The notes beneath the pieces were generated by a model. The model saw only the letters and a program-made list of their open reading frames with translations. It was not told the DNA's origin and did not search any database. DNA of 32,026 bases from an uncultured Brevibacillus sp. (GTDB lineage Bacteria > Bacillota > Bacilli > Brevibacillales > Brevibacillaceae), in the NCBI GenBank assembly GCA_946402065.1, contig CAMIVR010000055.1, forward strand, positions 1 through 32,026, given 5' to 3'. Shown here one piece after another: positions 23,687 to 31,964 of the stretch (within the stretch, counting starts at the first letter, position 1; each line of letters opens with the position of its first letter). Made by a program: the position numbers and the translations under genes.

Positions 23687-25774
23687 ATGGGCGGCAACTA
23701 TATAAATCGGGAATTAAGCTGGATTGAATTTAATCGGAGAGTTCTGGAAGAGGCACAGGATACGACCAATCCGTTGTTGGAACGGATGATGTTCCTGTCG
23801 ATTGTCTCGACCAACCTGGATGAATTTATGAACATCCGGGTGGCCAAGGTGTTGGACATCATCAAATCCGGCTATGAAAAAAAAGATTTCAGCGGGTTTA
23901 CACCTTCGCATCTGCTCAAACGGATCTTCAAGCGCACCCTGCTCATGACGACCGAGCAGTACAAGACCTACAGGGAGCTGACACGGGCACTGAGCAAGGA
24001 AGGCATCACACTGTGCAGCTATGAGGATTTAAACCATACACAGAAAACAAAGATCGATGAATACTACCATACTTTCGTGTCTCCTATACTCACGCCGATG
24101 GCGATCGACCAGAGCCATCCTTTCCCTCTGGTTCACTCCCAGCAGCTGTACTTGTCCATCGTCCTGCAGCGGGAAGGCGACGCCCCTGAAGATGAGCCTT
24201 ATTTCGCCATGGTCCAGGTACCGTCCAACCTGTCGCGGGTAATCCCCATCCCTTCGCGCGCCAAGAGCAAAAAGCTGGCGTTCATGCTGCTGGACGATTT
24301 GATCAAGCAGCATATCCATTCGCTCTTTCGCGGCTACACGCTCGTCGCGGTAAACAGCTTTCGCCTTACCCGGAACGCGGATTTGTCCCTCGATGAGGAA
24401 GGGGCCGAGGATTTGCTGGAGGAGATCGAAAAAGAGCTGCGGCAGCGCCGTTGGGGGGCACCGGTGCGGCTGGAAGTGGAAAAAGGCATGCATCCTTACG
24501 CACTGGAGCTGCTCAAGGAAGAGTTTGAGATTCACGATCACGTCGTTACGATTGACGGACCGATTGACCTCAGCTTCTGCTCCAAGCTGGCAGCCGAGGT
24601 CAAAGGACATCCCGATATGAGATTTCCCCGGACGGAACCCGTCTATCCCGCAGAATTCGCCGCTAACAGCGACTTTTTCGCCGTTCTGCAAAATAAAGAC
24701 GTGCTGCTGTACCATCCGTACGAATCGTTTCAGGCTGTGATCGACTTTATTTGCCAGGCTGCGTACGATCCCAAGGTACTGGCCATCAAGATGACGCTCT
24801 ACCGCGTCAGCGGGACGTCCAAGCTGGTTACTGCGCTGCTGCATGCCGCCGAGTCCGGCAAGCAGGTGACTGTGGCTCTGGAGCTGAAGGCCCGCTTCGA
24901 TGAAGAGCGGAATATCGCCTGGGCGCGCGCCTTGGAAAAGGCTGGCTGCCATGTCGTCTACGGTCTGGTCGGGTTAAAGACACACGCCAAAATCACGCTG
25001 GTCGTGCGCCAGGAGCGCGATTGCCTGAAGCGCTACGTACACATGTCGACTGGCAACTACAACGAAAATACGGCACGGGTATACACGGATATCGGCCTGA
25101 TGACGTCCCATCCGCAGATCGGCAGCGACGCTTCCGCCCTGTTCAACGAGATTACCGGCTATTCGTCCTCGCGCGATTGGGAGGCGCTCTCCGTCGCTCC
25201 GACCCACCTGAAGGACTCGTTGTTTGCGATGATCCGCAAGGAAGCGGAGCAAGCCCGGGCAGGGAAGCCAGCCCGCATCATCGCGAAAATAAACTCGCTG
25301 TCCAGCCAGGAGATGGTCGACGAGCTGTACCTCGCCTCACAGGCCGGAGTCAAAATCGATTTGATCGTCCGCGGCGTCTGCTGCTTGCGGCCGGGAGTAC
25401 CCGGGCTTAGCGACAACATCCGCGTCATCAGCATCATCGACCGCTTCCTCGAGCACTCGCGCATTTTTTACTTTGAAAACGGTAAGCCTTCACAATATTG
25501 GATTTCGAGTGCTGATTGGATGACACGCAATCTGACGAGACGGATCGAATTAATGTGTCCGATCTTTGACGACAGACTCCGTGAAACGCTCAAGCGGATT
25601 CTGCAGCTGCACCTGCACGACAATGTAAAAGCCCGGCAACTGATGCCCAATGGAACGTATACCCGGATGAAGGAGGTGTCAGAGGAATTCCGCAGTCAAT
25701 TCGAAGCGCTGACGGTTGAATCGTGGAAAGTGAACGATGCTGCGGCAGAAGGTGTTGTTCCTGTGCTTTCTTGA
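23687..25774 (+). CDS. ppk1: Polyphosphate kinase 1
   Basis: PPK1 makes long-chain polyphosphate from ATP at the membrane. The 695-residue protein has the N-terminal domain starting NRELSWIEFNRRVLEEA, the head domain, and two phospholipase-D-like domains. The phosphorylated His433 is in GLKTHAKITLV and the second essential His590 is in LEHSRIFYF; the arginine-rich Mg site MTLYRVSGTSK is also seen. AGGAGG lies 13 bases upstream of the ATG, a little far. The divergent PPK2 gene suggests that both polyphosphate synthesis and use are encoded here. Confidence 0.97.
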   Translation: MGGNYINRELSWIEFNRRVLEEAQDTTNPLLERMMFLSIVSTNLDEFMNIRVAKVLDIIKSGYEKKDFSGFTPSHLLKRIFKRTLLMTTEQYKTYRELTRALSKEGITLCSYEDLNHTQKTKIDEYYHTFVSPILTPMAIDQSHPFPLVHSQQLYLSIVLQREGDAPEDEPYFAMVQVPSNLSRVIPIPSRAKSKKLAFMLLDDLIKQHIHSLFRGYTLVAVNSFRLTRNADLSLDEEGAEDLLEEIEKELRQRRWGAPVRLEVEKGMHPYALELLKEEFEIHDHVVTIDGPIDLSFCSKLAAEVKGHPDMRFPRTEPVYPAEFAANSDFFAVLQNKDVLLYHPYESFQAVIDFICQAAYDPKVLAIKMTLYRVSGTSKLVTALLHAAESGKQVTVALELKARFDEERNIAWARALEKAGCHVVYGLVGLKTHAKITLVVRQERDCLKRYVHMSTGNYNENTARVYTDIGLMTSHPQIGSDASALFNEITGYSSSRDWEALSVAPTHLKDSLFAMIRKEAEQARAGKPARIIAKINSLSSQEMVDELYLASQAGVKIDLIVRGVCCLRPGVPGLSDNIRVISIIDRFLEHSRIFYFENGKPSQYWISSADWMTRNLTRRIELMCPIFDDRLRETLKRILQLHLHDNVKARQLMPNGTYTRMKEVSEEFRSQFEALTVESWKVNDAAAEGVVPVLS

Positions 25775-25880
25775 GATGTGCGGTTGACTGCCGGAAGGTG
25801 AGAGGGCGGCATCTGCGGACGACTTGCGCGGTTTGTCAGGAATGTCGTCGCTAACCGCAACATCATTCGCTCGACCCGCG

Positions 25881-25922
25881 AAAAAAGCAGAGTGTGTCAC
25901 ACAGGACACACTCTGCTTTTTT
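25881..25922. terminator. Bidirectional terminator between ppk1 and the secreted protein gene
   Basis: An 18-bp perfect stem (25881-25898 with 25905-25922) and a 6-base loop, with six A on one side and six T on the other, works for both converging genes. Confidence 0.92.
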
Positions 25923-25947
25923 GGGAACGGAGAAAACGTATGGGGGA

Positions 25948-27243
25948 TTATTCCATATATCTCTTATTCGTGTCGATGCTGATCGCTTTTGTGTTGCCGT
26001 CATAGCCCACATGGAAATCGAACGCCTGAGCCAGCTCTCGCAGCTTAAAATAGTTGTTGCCGTCGATGGTATAAGCCGTAAACTCTGCTTCCTTGCCGTC
26101 CAATAGAATCCTGGATTTGTTCAACACAGGTGTTTTATTTCCACTATCTCCACTGCCTTTCGCTTTCATTTCCGAGCCGTCGGGCGTGTATGCCTTGCTT
26201 CTCGCCAGGCTGACCATCTTGGCCGTAAAGTCCCACGCGGCGTCAAACTGCACACGAGTACCGTTGAGCACGTAAGCGACGTCGCGCAGCTTGATGTAGT
26301 TTTCCTGATCGATCGTGTAAGCAACAAGCGAGACACTCGCGCCATTGACATAGACTGCCGATGCGGTGGGCATGGCGACAAGCGGTGGAACCACGTCTTC
26401 GGCAAATGCACCAGGTTCGCCGGGAACCGGAGTCAGCTTTATCTTTGAAAGGTCTATATAAAGAGCAGGCTTGACCCATTCCGAAAAGAAATATTCGGGA
26501 TTGGTCGGGTATATGTTACCACTACCCTCCTCAAAAGAAATGCCTTGTGTCTTTGTCGCATCCCGCAGCATGAGAGAGTACTTTGGCTGATCGGGATTTT
26601 TAGCTACGCCCTTTGGGAAATAGGCGCGCACTTCCTCCTGGGACAGCAGAAAAACCTTGTCTGCCGTATCTCGGCTGCTCTTCGTTTTGACGATGGTTTG
26701 CTGAATGGCACTCCTTTCGCTCTCGGAAAAGCCAAAGGTCATAAAATTATAGGTTGAGTAGTCTTTCCCGCTGGCGTTCTCGCCAGGACCATATCCGTTG
26801 AGCCAGCTTCTTACAGTGCTCTCCGCCCAGTCCAGCTTGCCTTTCTGTGCAGGGAATCCAGCCCTCAGTAAAGGTCTATCCGAAAGAAGCAGTGCCGCAT
26901 GATCTCTAACGGATAATACGCGCCACTTTAGAGGAGCAAGCGGATAGTAATCAGGACCCGGCCTGCCATCCCGCCGTAAATAATAGGTTTCTCCAACCTT
27001 TGCGACTTGAAAGCTCTCCTCCGGCGTCCCATATATCCCAACGTCCATCAGAGGTGCGTCCCATAGCCCAATCGGGGAGAAATGATAGTCAATTGGCCAA
27101 TACCAAAAGTAATTTCCAAAATACAGGGTGTTACCAGTCGAAAGCCGGACATTTTCTTTGGCGGCGTTACCGACAGCAACGCTGTTCAGGAGAATCAAAC
27201 ATAGGACGAAAATCATACCGACTGTTTTTGTAAATGGTCTCAT
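25948..27243 (-). CDS. Secreted protein with DUF6273 and copper amine oxidase N-terminal-like domain
   Basis: The 431-residue protein follows AAAGGGGGAG and has a signal peptide (about 1-27). Residues about 95-270 resemble DUF6273: PLKWRVLSVRDHAALLLSDR, STVRSWLNGYG, FSESERSAIQQT, VFLLSQEEVRAYFPK. The C-terminal part (about 300-425) has two stalk-like repeats with AYTIDQENYIKLRDVAYVL and AYTIDGNNYFKLRELAQAF, the copper amine oxidase N-terminal domain common on Paenibacillaceae surface proteins. It is probably wall-associated. Both domains lack a known enzymatic role. It stands alone; the intergenic region upstream is disrupted. Confidence 0.85.
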   Translation of the reverse strand: MRPFTKTVGMIFVLCLILLNSVAVGNAAKENVRLSTGNTLYFGNYFWYWPIDYHFSPIGLWDAPLMDVGIYGTPEESFQVAKVGETYYLRRDGRPGPDYYPLAPLKWRVLSVRDHAALLLSDRPLLRAGFPAQKGKLDWAESTVRSWLNGYGPGENASGKDYSTYNFMTFGFSESERSAIQQTIVKTKSSRDTADKVFLLSQEEVRAYFPKGVAKNPDQPKYSLMLRDATKTQGISFEEGSGNIYPTNPEYFFSEWVKPALYIDLSKIKLTPVPGEPGAFAEDVVPPLVAMPTASAVYVNGASVSLVAYTIDQENYIKLRDVAYVLNGTRVQFDAAWDFTAKMVSLARSKAYTPDGSEMKAKGSGDSGNKTPVLNKSRILLDGKEAEFTAYTIDGNNYFKLRELAQAFDFHVGYDGNTKAISIDTNKRYME

Positions 27244-27346
27244 GGCTCTCCCCCTTTAAAACCAATGTGCGCTATGGTTTTGGCAAGATAGAAGCGACTT
27301 ACGAAAGCGTGCCCCCCATCTTACCATACCAAGTCAGATGCTGCAA

Positions 27347-27502
27347 CTAAACAAAACTGATTTCAAAATTCCCATGGTTACCGCTCGGCAGAGCCACATC
27401 AACCGTAGCTGTAGTGGACGAGCCCAAATAAATGCCAAAAAATTCTGAGCTTGGTTTATAAGTAACGATTGAATCGTTCGATTTTGCCGTAGGCCCGGTC
27501 TT
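27347..27502 (-). pseudogene. C-terminal remnant of a beta-rich protein
   Basis: This frame of 51 residues is open from a stop at 27503 to TAG at 27347. It reads like a real protein end (YKPSSEFFGIYLGSS, then TVDVALPSG and NFEISFV) but has no start codon or ribosome site. I do not recognise the family. It may be a decayed or truncated gene. Confidence 0.35.
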
Positions 27503-27656
27503 CTACCATTTAATAACAGCCGTGCGTGAAAACGACTTCTTGGGGAAGAAGACTCGCCCCCTGCACCCCAACGCTCGCCGCAAGGCAGGCCCGGCAAGGG
27601 GTTCCTGGTCAAATATATAGCTTGGGAGCATGGAGCCATCCGTCAAGGCTATATAA

Positions 27657-27776
27657 ACGCTTCGCGGCCTTAACGGGTTTACTGCAGTGCAGTCAACTTA
27701 CTCGTCAGCTCTTGGACAGTTTGCATCGTCACTTATTGGACTTTTTGAAGCAGCTAAAACATTAAATCAAAGCTAG
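27657..27776 (+). pseudogene. C-terminal remnant of a small-residue-rich protein
   Basis: This 39-residue open fragment ends QFASSLIGLFEAAKTLNQS with TAG at 27774. An in-frame stop precedes it and there is no start. The Ala/Ser-rich helical pattern looks coding, but it could be chance. Confidence 0.25.
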
Positions 27777-27813
27777 GAAGGAGCCCGTTCTATTTGGCTA
27801 CATACCTCCTGGT

Positions 27814-28458
27814 TTATCGAATAACGTTTAGTTCCCCCCGATCCATCTCACATACAGTATCACATAGCATCTGAATATCCTCTGAGTTATGGCTTGCCAG
27901 AAGAATCGTAATTCCTTCCGCTTTCAATTGCAGCAAAAGTTCACGAATGTCGTTAACACCCTGTTTATCGATACCATTCATCGGTTCATCTAGCAGCAAA
28001 ATAGAGGGGTGTTCCATAATGGCCTGTGCAATCCCTAATCTTTGCTTCATCCCTAAAGAATACTTACCTACCTTTTTCTTACTTTCGGGGTCTAGTCCAA
28101 CACGTTGTATGGCAGCTTTAATATCATCTTTTGAAATCTTTTTATTAATGCCTGCCAAAAATTTCAAATTTGCATATCCGGTATAATTCGGCAAAAATCC
28201 CGGTGACTCGATGATTATTCCAATATCCGGCGGAATATCAACTTCTTTTCCCACACGCTTGCCATTTACAATAATTTCTCCCGAGGTTACGGGCGTAAAT
28301 CCGCAAATCGATTTTAAAAGCATGGTTTTACCGGAACCGTTCCGACCGATTAAACCATGAATCTTGTTCCTTTCAAAATCAATCGTGACATGATTCAATG
28401 CTGTCGTTTCTTTAAAAACCTTACAAACATCTTTGATCTGAATAACATAATCATTCAT
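27814..28458 (-). CDS. ABC transporter ATP-binding protein, LanF/BcrA type
   Basis: This 214-residue ATPase starts at ATG 28458, 9 bases from AAAGGAGG. Walker A GRNGSGKT (38-45), signature YSLGMKQRL (133-141), Walker B ILLLDEP (153-159) and the H-loop LASHN are complete. The Q-loop position has Glu84 in IGIIIESPGFLPNYTG; this E-loop is characteristic of ATPases of lantibiotic-immunity and bacitracin-type exporters. It is the last of the transporter genes, after two permeases, and I infer export of, or protection from, a membrane-active peptide. Confidence 0.92.
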   Translation of the reverse strand: MNDYVIQIKDVCKVFKETTALNHVTIDFERNKIHGLIGRNGSGKTMLLKSICGFTPVTSGEIIVNGKRVGKEVDIPPDIGIIIESPGFLPNYTGYANLKFLAGINKKISKDDIKAAIQRVGLDPESKKKVGKYSLGMKQRLGIAQAIMEHPSILLLDEPMNGIDKQGVNDIRELLLQLKAEGITILLASHNSEDIQMLCDTVCEMDRGELNVIR

Positions 28459-28482
28459 CAATTTAGACCTCCTTTTTGTCGT

Positions 28483-29337
28483 TTACAATTGAGGATAAAT
28501 TTGGATTTGGCGTTTGCGTACGGATAAAACCGCAAGAATGGATAGGAAAACGATCGACGATAAAAAGAAAAAACAGGCATAGGTTATAGTGGGATACAGC
28601 GATAAGCCACTTGGATCAAGTCTGGCTAAGCGTGCCATGGAGACCGGAGAAAAATGGTACATAACATCTGAAAGAGCATTATAAATCAATCTCTCAAAAA
28701 AAATAATCGCGGATGCGACAATTGCCCCGATGGCCCGGTTGAGATAATTATTTATGATAAATATGACCAGGCCAAGGATCGTTCCCGCACACCAATCAAG
28801 GAAAAGGCTGAGACAAAAGGCTTGAAAAGGTGTGTACAATAACTGTGTTCGATGATCTATCCCTAAGAGGATATGGTAGACCTGGCCAGCATCGGTTTGC
28901 GCAAGCGTCGCCAATACCTTTCCCCAATCCGTACTTATGTACAGGTTTGGAGCAAGCATCAAGATACTAATCGAAGCCACGAACAAAAAATAGAGGGCTG
29001 TGCCTATCATGATGTATAGCACCTGACCTACTGCCCAATGAACCCGTCCACTCCTGATCAAAAGATAGGGCTGCCCTTCATTCAAAAACGGAGCATCGCA
29101 AAAGAGGAACACGATGCCAAGCATCAAGATCATTTGTATATAGAAAGTATTGGACAGAAACGGAAATACCCATGGAGAAACTCTGTACCCTACTGCTTGT
29201 GAAAAATGTAGAATAGGGCCTATATAGTCCCACAAAAATATAATCAGTAAAGCAGCGAGGATGTATATGCGAGGATTGGTAGCCCATCTGCGTATATTAT
29301 TTCCCGCAATCGTAAAATAATTCGGAAAACTATTCAT
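28483..29337 (-). CDS. ABC-2-type transporter permease
   Basis: This 284-residue protein has about six transmembrane helices and no soluble domain. It overlaps the upstream permease gene by 8 bases and is followed 24 bases later by the ATPase gene, so the three form one transporter. The two permeases are not close copies. The sequence has no motif that tells the substrate; LanE/LanG-like immunity permeases have the same size and layout. Confidence 0.82.
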   Translation of the reverse strand: MNSFPNYFTIAGNNIRRWATNPRIYILAALLIIFLWDYIGPILHFSQAVGYRVSPWVFPFLSNTFYIQMILMLGIVFLFCDAPFLNEGQPYLLIRSGRVHWAVGQVLYIMIGTALYFLFVASISILMLAPNLYISTDWGKVLATLAQTDAGQVYHILLGIDHRTQLLYTPFQAFCLSLFLDWCAGTILGLVIFIINNYLNRAIGAIVASAIIFFERLIYNALSDVMYHFSPVSMARLARLDPSGLSLYPTITYACFFFLSSIVFLSILAVLSVRKRQIQIYPQL

Positions 29338-30112
29338 TGGCTAACCTCTTTTCTGCGGTTTTAAAAAACAAAAATCCAACCGCGGCAAGTAGTAAGGCGA
29401 CGAATGACGTTGCGTAGAGCAGGCTTGTAAACACCCCTCCAATTTCGTATTCTCCCCATGTTACTTTATTCAGTCTCAACCAAACAGGGAGTTTATATGT
29501 GGCGTAACTAAGCACATAGATTCCAATAAAGGGGGTAAATAACGCTACAAACTTATTCGTTATGTATGCAGAAGAGCATAGGCCGACAACAGACCAAAAA
29601 GCCCCCGCTAAACATACGAGGTAAATATAAATAGCAAAGTAAGCTGCGTAGTGGCCACTTTGCAGAAGCTCTCCTCCCAGGGTAGTCGTAACGAAGTTTT
29701 CATATGTATTTCCCGAAGGAGATACGAGTGGAAACTTTATTGCGCACGACAGGAGAAAGAATAGAATTCCTAGTGTTGCAGCAGCTCCGGCAGAAATGGC
29801 ACAAGATATAACCTTGCTCAGGGCATATTTATGAATCCCTGCGCGACCAACAACCTGTCTGATAAATTTACTGTTCCAGTCGCTGCAAAAACTTGTGGTA
29901 TACGGCAATACGCAAAATAAAAATAATATGCTGTTAAACCCGCTCGCCTCAGTAGCATATCTGAATAGTAGTAATACATAGGCGGAATCATACATTGCGT
30001 CTCGAGCCCCTGCATAATACACGATCCAAATACCTGCTATTGCAAGAAAAAAATTAAATGAACCAAAAGCTCGTTTTACATCTATCGCAAGAAGACGAAT
30101 TAGTTGTTTCAT
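29330..30112 (-). CDS. ABC-2-type transporter permease
   Basis: This 260-residue protein has about six helices, an early amphipathic start (MKQLIRLLAIDVKRAF), and a segment SDWNSKFIRQVVGRAG after helix two that is common in ABC-2 permeases. AGGAGA precedes the ATG. It is first of the three transporter genes and is separated from the upstream lipoprotein gene by 220 bases. It probably forms the membrane channel with the second permease. Confidence 0.82.
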   Translation of the reverse strand: MKQLIRLLAIDVKRAFGSFNFFLAIAGIWIVYYAGARDAMYDSAYVLLLFRYATEASGFNSILFLFCVLPYTTSFCSDWNSKFIRQVVGRAGIHKYALSKVISCAISAGAAATLGILFFLLSCAIKFPLVSPSGNTYENFVTTTLGGELLQSGHYAAYFAIYIYLVCLAGAFWSVVGLCSSAYITNKFVALFTPFIGIYVLSYATYKLPVWLRLNKVTWGEYEIGGVFTSLLYATSFVALLLAAVGFLFFKTAEKRLANE

Positions 30113-30332
30113 AAAATTCTCCTATCAGCCAAATCATGTTCATACTGGCTTGTAAATTCCCCCCCGATTTGAATGTCGTCACTCCCTGTTAACCAGGCGG
30201 GCAAAGATTCTGAATGGGCCATCGAGTTAAAATGTACTCACTTGGATAAGCAACTTGACTACTAACCGAGGGTTTTGGTTATGGCTCTTTTGAAAGTACC
30301 GTTTTTGAACAACATTTACCCATGCATTTCTT
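30113..30332. other. Intergenic region between lipoprotein and transporter genes
   Basis: It holds no gene. A short imperfect palindrome CCTGGTTAACAGG-like (near 30188-30200) and AACC/GGTT pairing near 30267 are the only structure seen. No clear terminator or promoter, so read-through from the lipoprotein gene is possible. Confidence 0.4.
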
Positions 30333-31496
30333 CTAAGGAATTTCTTTACCTGTAATAGCGTTAATTCGCACTACCTCGAGTGAAGAATACTCTTTGTCAC
30401 CTTTGGTAAATTTTCGTTCAATACTAAAATTCCATGCAGGAACCAATTCCATTTGTTTGTTAACCAACTCTCCGGTTTTGTAATCAACGTTGGAGTTGAC
30501 GATAACAGGAACATATTCCATCGCAATATTCGCAACCGTTAACTTGTCTTTCAGTATTATAGTTTCATACTTCTTTTTCAGATTTTCCAGCGCTTGTTCC
30601 ATAGAAATCAGTGAGGCGGAGCCTGCTGTAGAATTTTGTTCCGCATATATCGATCCCACAATCTGAAACGACACAATGCCATTTTTTGAAATGATACCGC
30701 GTATCTCACTTCCCAGGACCTTTACCTCTGAGCTCGGCAGAATATATCCGGTTGATGTCACTGTAAGGCCCCGAATATCATTTCGAAAAACCATGTAATA
30801 ACATTCATCTTCTTTGTCCCATTTATCTTTCAATTTGAGCTTCCCGATATCAATCCACCATTTTGTATCTTCATCTTGTTTTAATCGATCTTGCTCATCT
30901 TGAAGCGTAGCATAGTCCAAAGCGTATACCTGTGGAGGTAAATGAGGCGTGATACCCAGTTTATTGAAAACATCCGTAACTTGGTTGATAGCTTCCTCCC
31001 TGGTCATGAAATCCAGCTCTTTTCTTTTAAATACCGAGTCAAGTCCTCTTTCTTTTTCCATACCCATGTTATTAATTACAGCATTTACAAAATTCCCTTC
31101 AGTTGTTCGAAACCGAAAGGAACCTGCATCACTTATTTCAAGATCGTTATCAACGGAGGTAAATGTTGTTATACCATCGCCCTTTTCTTCTTTTACCTTG
31201 CTTGCTTTCATAAAAATCCCAAGCAAACGATCTTTATCAAACACTTTTTCCGTAACTTGTAGCACGGGAATCTCGTTTAATTGAGGTGCTGTAACGGTGG
31301 CATCTACCTTTAAATTGTCTGACAGCGTTTTTTGATAGACATTGGGTTGTTGGGTTGAACTCTCTGCCGGAGTTGCAGTGTTAGCTTGTTCACCTCTCTC
31401 ATTTTTAGGGCTTTGCGTAACCTCTTCTGTCGTGGAACACGCCGAGCACAAGAGAAAAAGCAGAAATGCGGTTGTATATAATTTTGATTTAAACAT
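30333..31496 (-). CDS. Lipoprotein of unknown function
   Basis: The 387-residue protein has a lipoprotein signal ending LLCSAC with the lipidated Cys20, then a Ser/Thr/Gln-rich linker (about 22-60). The rest is a soluble domain with beta-rich segments. The end (NAITGKEIP) resembles PepSY/YycI-type domains, but I cannot assign it to a family with confidence. AAGGAAGGG precedes the ATG. It lies between the small secreted protein and the ABC transporter. LanI-like immunity lipoproteins occupy such a position but are usually smaller, so an immunity or sensing role is only inferred. Confidence 0.8.
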   Translation of the reverse strand: MFKSKLYTTAFLLFLLCSACSTTEEVTQSPKNERGEQANTATPAESSTQQPNVYQKTLSDNLKVDATVTAPQLNEIPVLQVTEKVFDKDRLLGIFMKASKVKEEKGDGITTFTSVDNDLEISDAGSFRFRTTEGNFVNAVINNMGMEKERGLDSVFKRKELDFMTREEAINQVTDVFNKLGITPHLPPQVYALDYATLQDEQDRLKQDEDTKWWIDIGKLKLKDKWDKEDECYYMVFRNDIRGLTVTSTGYILPSSEVKVLGSEIRGIISKNGIVSFQIVGSIYAEQNSTAGSASLISMEQALENLKKKYETIILKDKLTVANIAMEYVPVIVNSNVDYKTGELVNKQMELVPAWNFSIERKFTKGDKEYSSLEVVRINAITGKEIP

Positions 31497-31529
31497 TGCT
31501 TTCCCTTCCTTTATGTATTGGGTAAAATC

Positions 31530-31567
31530 GGCAATCGAGCCAAGACGAGTACATTAGCTCGATTGCC
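31530..31567 (-). terminator. Intercistronic hairpin, possible partial terminator
   Basis: GGCAATCGAGC and GCTCGATTGCC form a perfect 11-bp stem with a 16-base loop between the secreted-protein and lipoprotein genes. On the minus strand it is followed by GATTTTACC, only four T, so it may allow partial read-through and raise the first gene's transcript over the rest. Confidence 0.7.
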
Positions 31568-31577
31568 TATTATTGAT

Positions 31578-31964
31578 TTATGGAGTCCACCTTCCTTTTA
31601 CAGTAACACTATAAGGGGCGCTATCATCCTGTTGAGCATTAAGACGCCAATTACCGCCCGCTGAAACAGATTGTTTATATTCGAGGGATATTTTTTCGTA
31701 TTTGGTAATATAATCGGAGTTAGTGTATTTGGTATTCTCTTTGTTTCTTACTTTATACCAAACTTTGTCAGAGCTTATCAGATTTCCACCTGTAGTATTA
31801 ACATATGCTGTGGATTCATTGTCGTCTTTTGGATAGTAACCATCCCAGTCAAGCTCACCCGGCTGCAGAGTAAATTTGAAATCCTGGGTAGTAGCAAAAG
31901 CTCCAGATGCCGACATCAATGAAAGCATCAACGCTCCAATTAATACTTTGGTACCTTTTTTCAT
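31578..31964 (-). CDS. Small secreted beta-rich protein, DUF2712-like
   Basis: This 128-residue protein starts at ATG 31964, well spaced from GGGAGGA; the frame is open upstream without a site. A signal peptide (1-24) ends ASGAFA before TTQDF. The mature part, about 104 residues without Cys, is polar and beta-rich (FTLQPGELDWDGYY, YVNTTGG, VWYKVRNKENTKY, YSVTVKGRWTP), recalling small DUF2712 secreted proteins; this is from memory and uncertain. It is the first gene of the cassette visible here and is followed by an attenuator-like hairpin, a lipoprotein and an immunity-type ABC transporter. It could be the product or ligand of that system. Confidence 0.75.
   Translation of the reverse strand: MKKGTKVLIGALMLSLMSASGAFATTQDFKFTLQPGELDWDGYYPKDDNESTAYVNTTGGNLISSDKVWYKVRNKENTKYTNSDYITKYEKISLEYKQSVSAGGNWRLNAQQDDSAPYSVTVKGRWTP

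Larger units (their letters stand above)
27244..27813. other. Long intergenic region with gene remnants and a GC-rich structured segment
   Basis: About 570 bases without an intact gene. AAAACCA/TGGTTTT (27255-27278) lies upstream of the secreted-protein gene. Two short open fragments without starts are listed separately. Between them, 27507-27600 is much more GC-rich than its surroundings and contains CTTCTT-GGGG-AAGAAG and GC-rich stretches that could fold. It looks like a small inserted or repeated element, but no terminal repeats were found. AACGATT-G-AATCGTT is a palindrome near 27459. Confidence 0.55.

Noticed and set aside
27334..27639. Minus-strand open frame of 101 codons
   Set aside because: Arg/Leu-rich, with no ribosome site; a different frame here gives a more protein-like fragment.
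27500..27660. Group II intron end or insertion-sequence end
   Set aside because: A stretch resembles the ACGCACGGCT motif of some introns, but the paired half of domain V and any reverse transcriptase or terminal repeats are missing.
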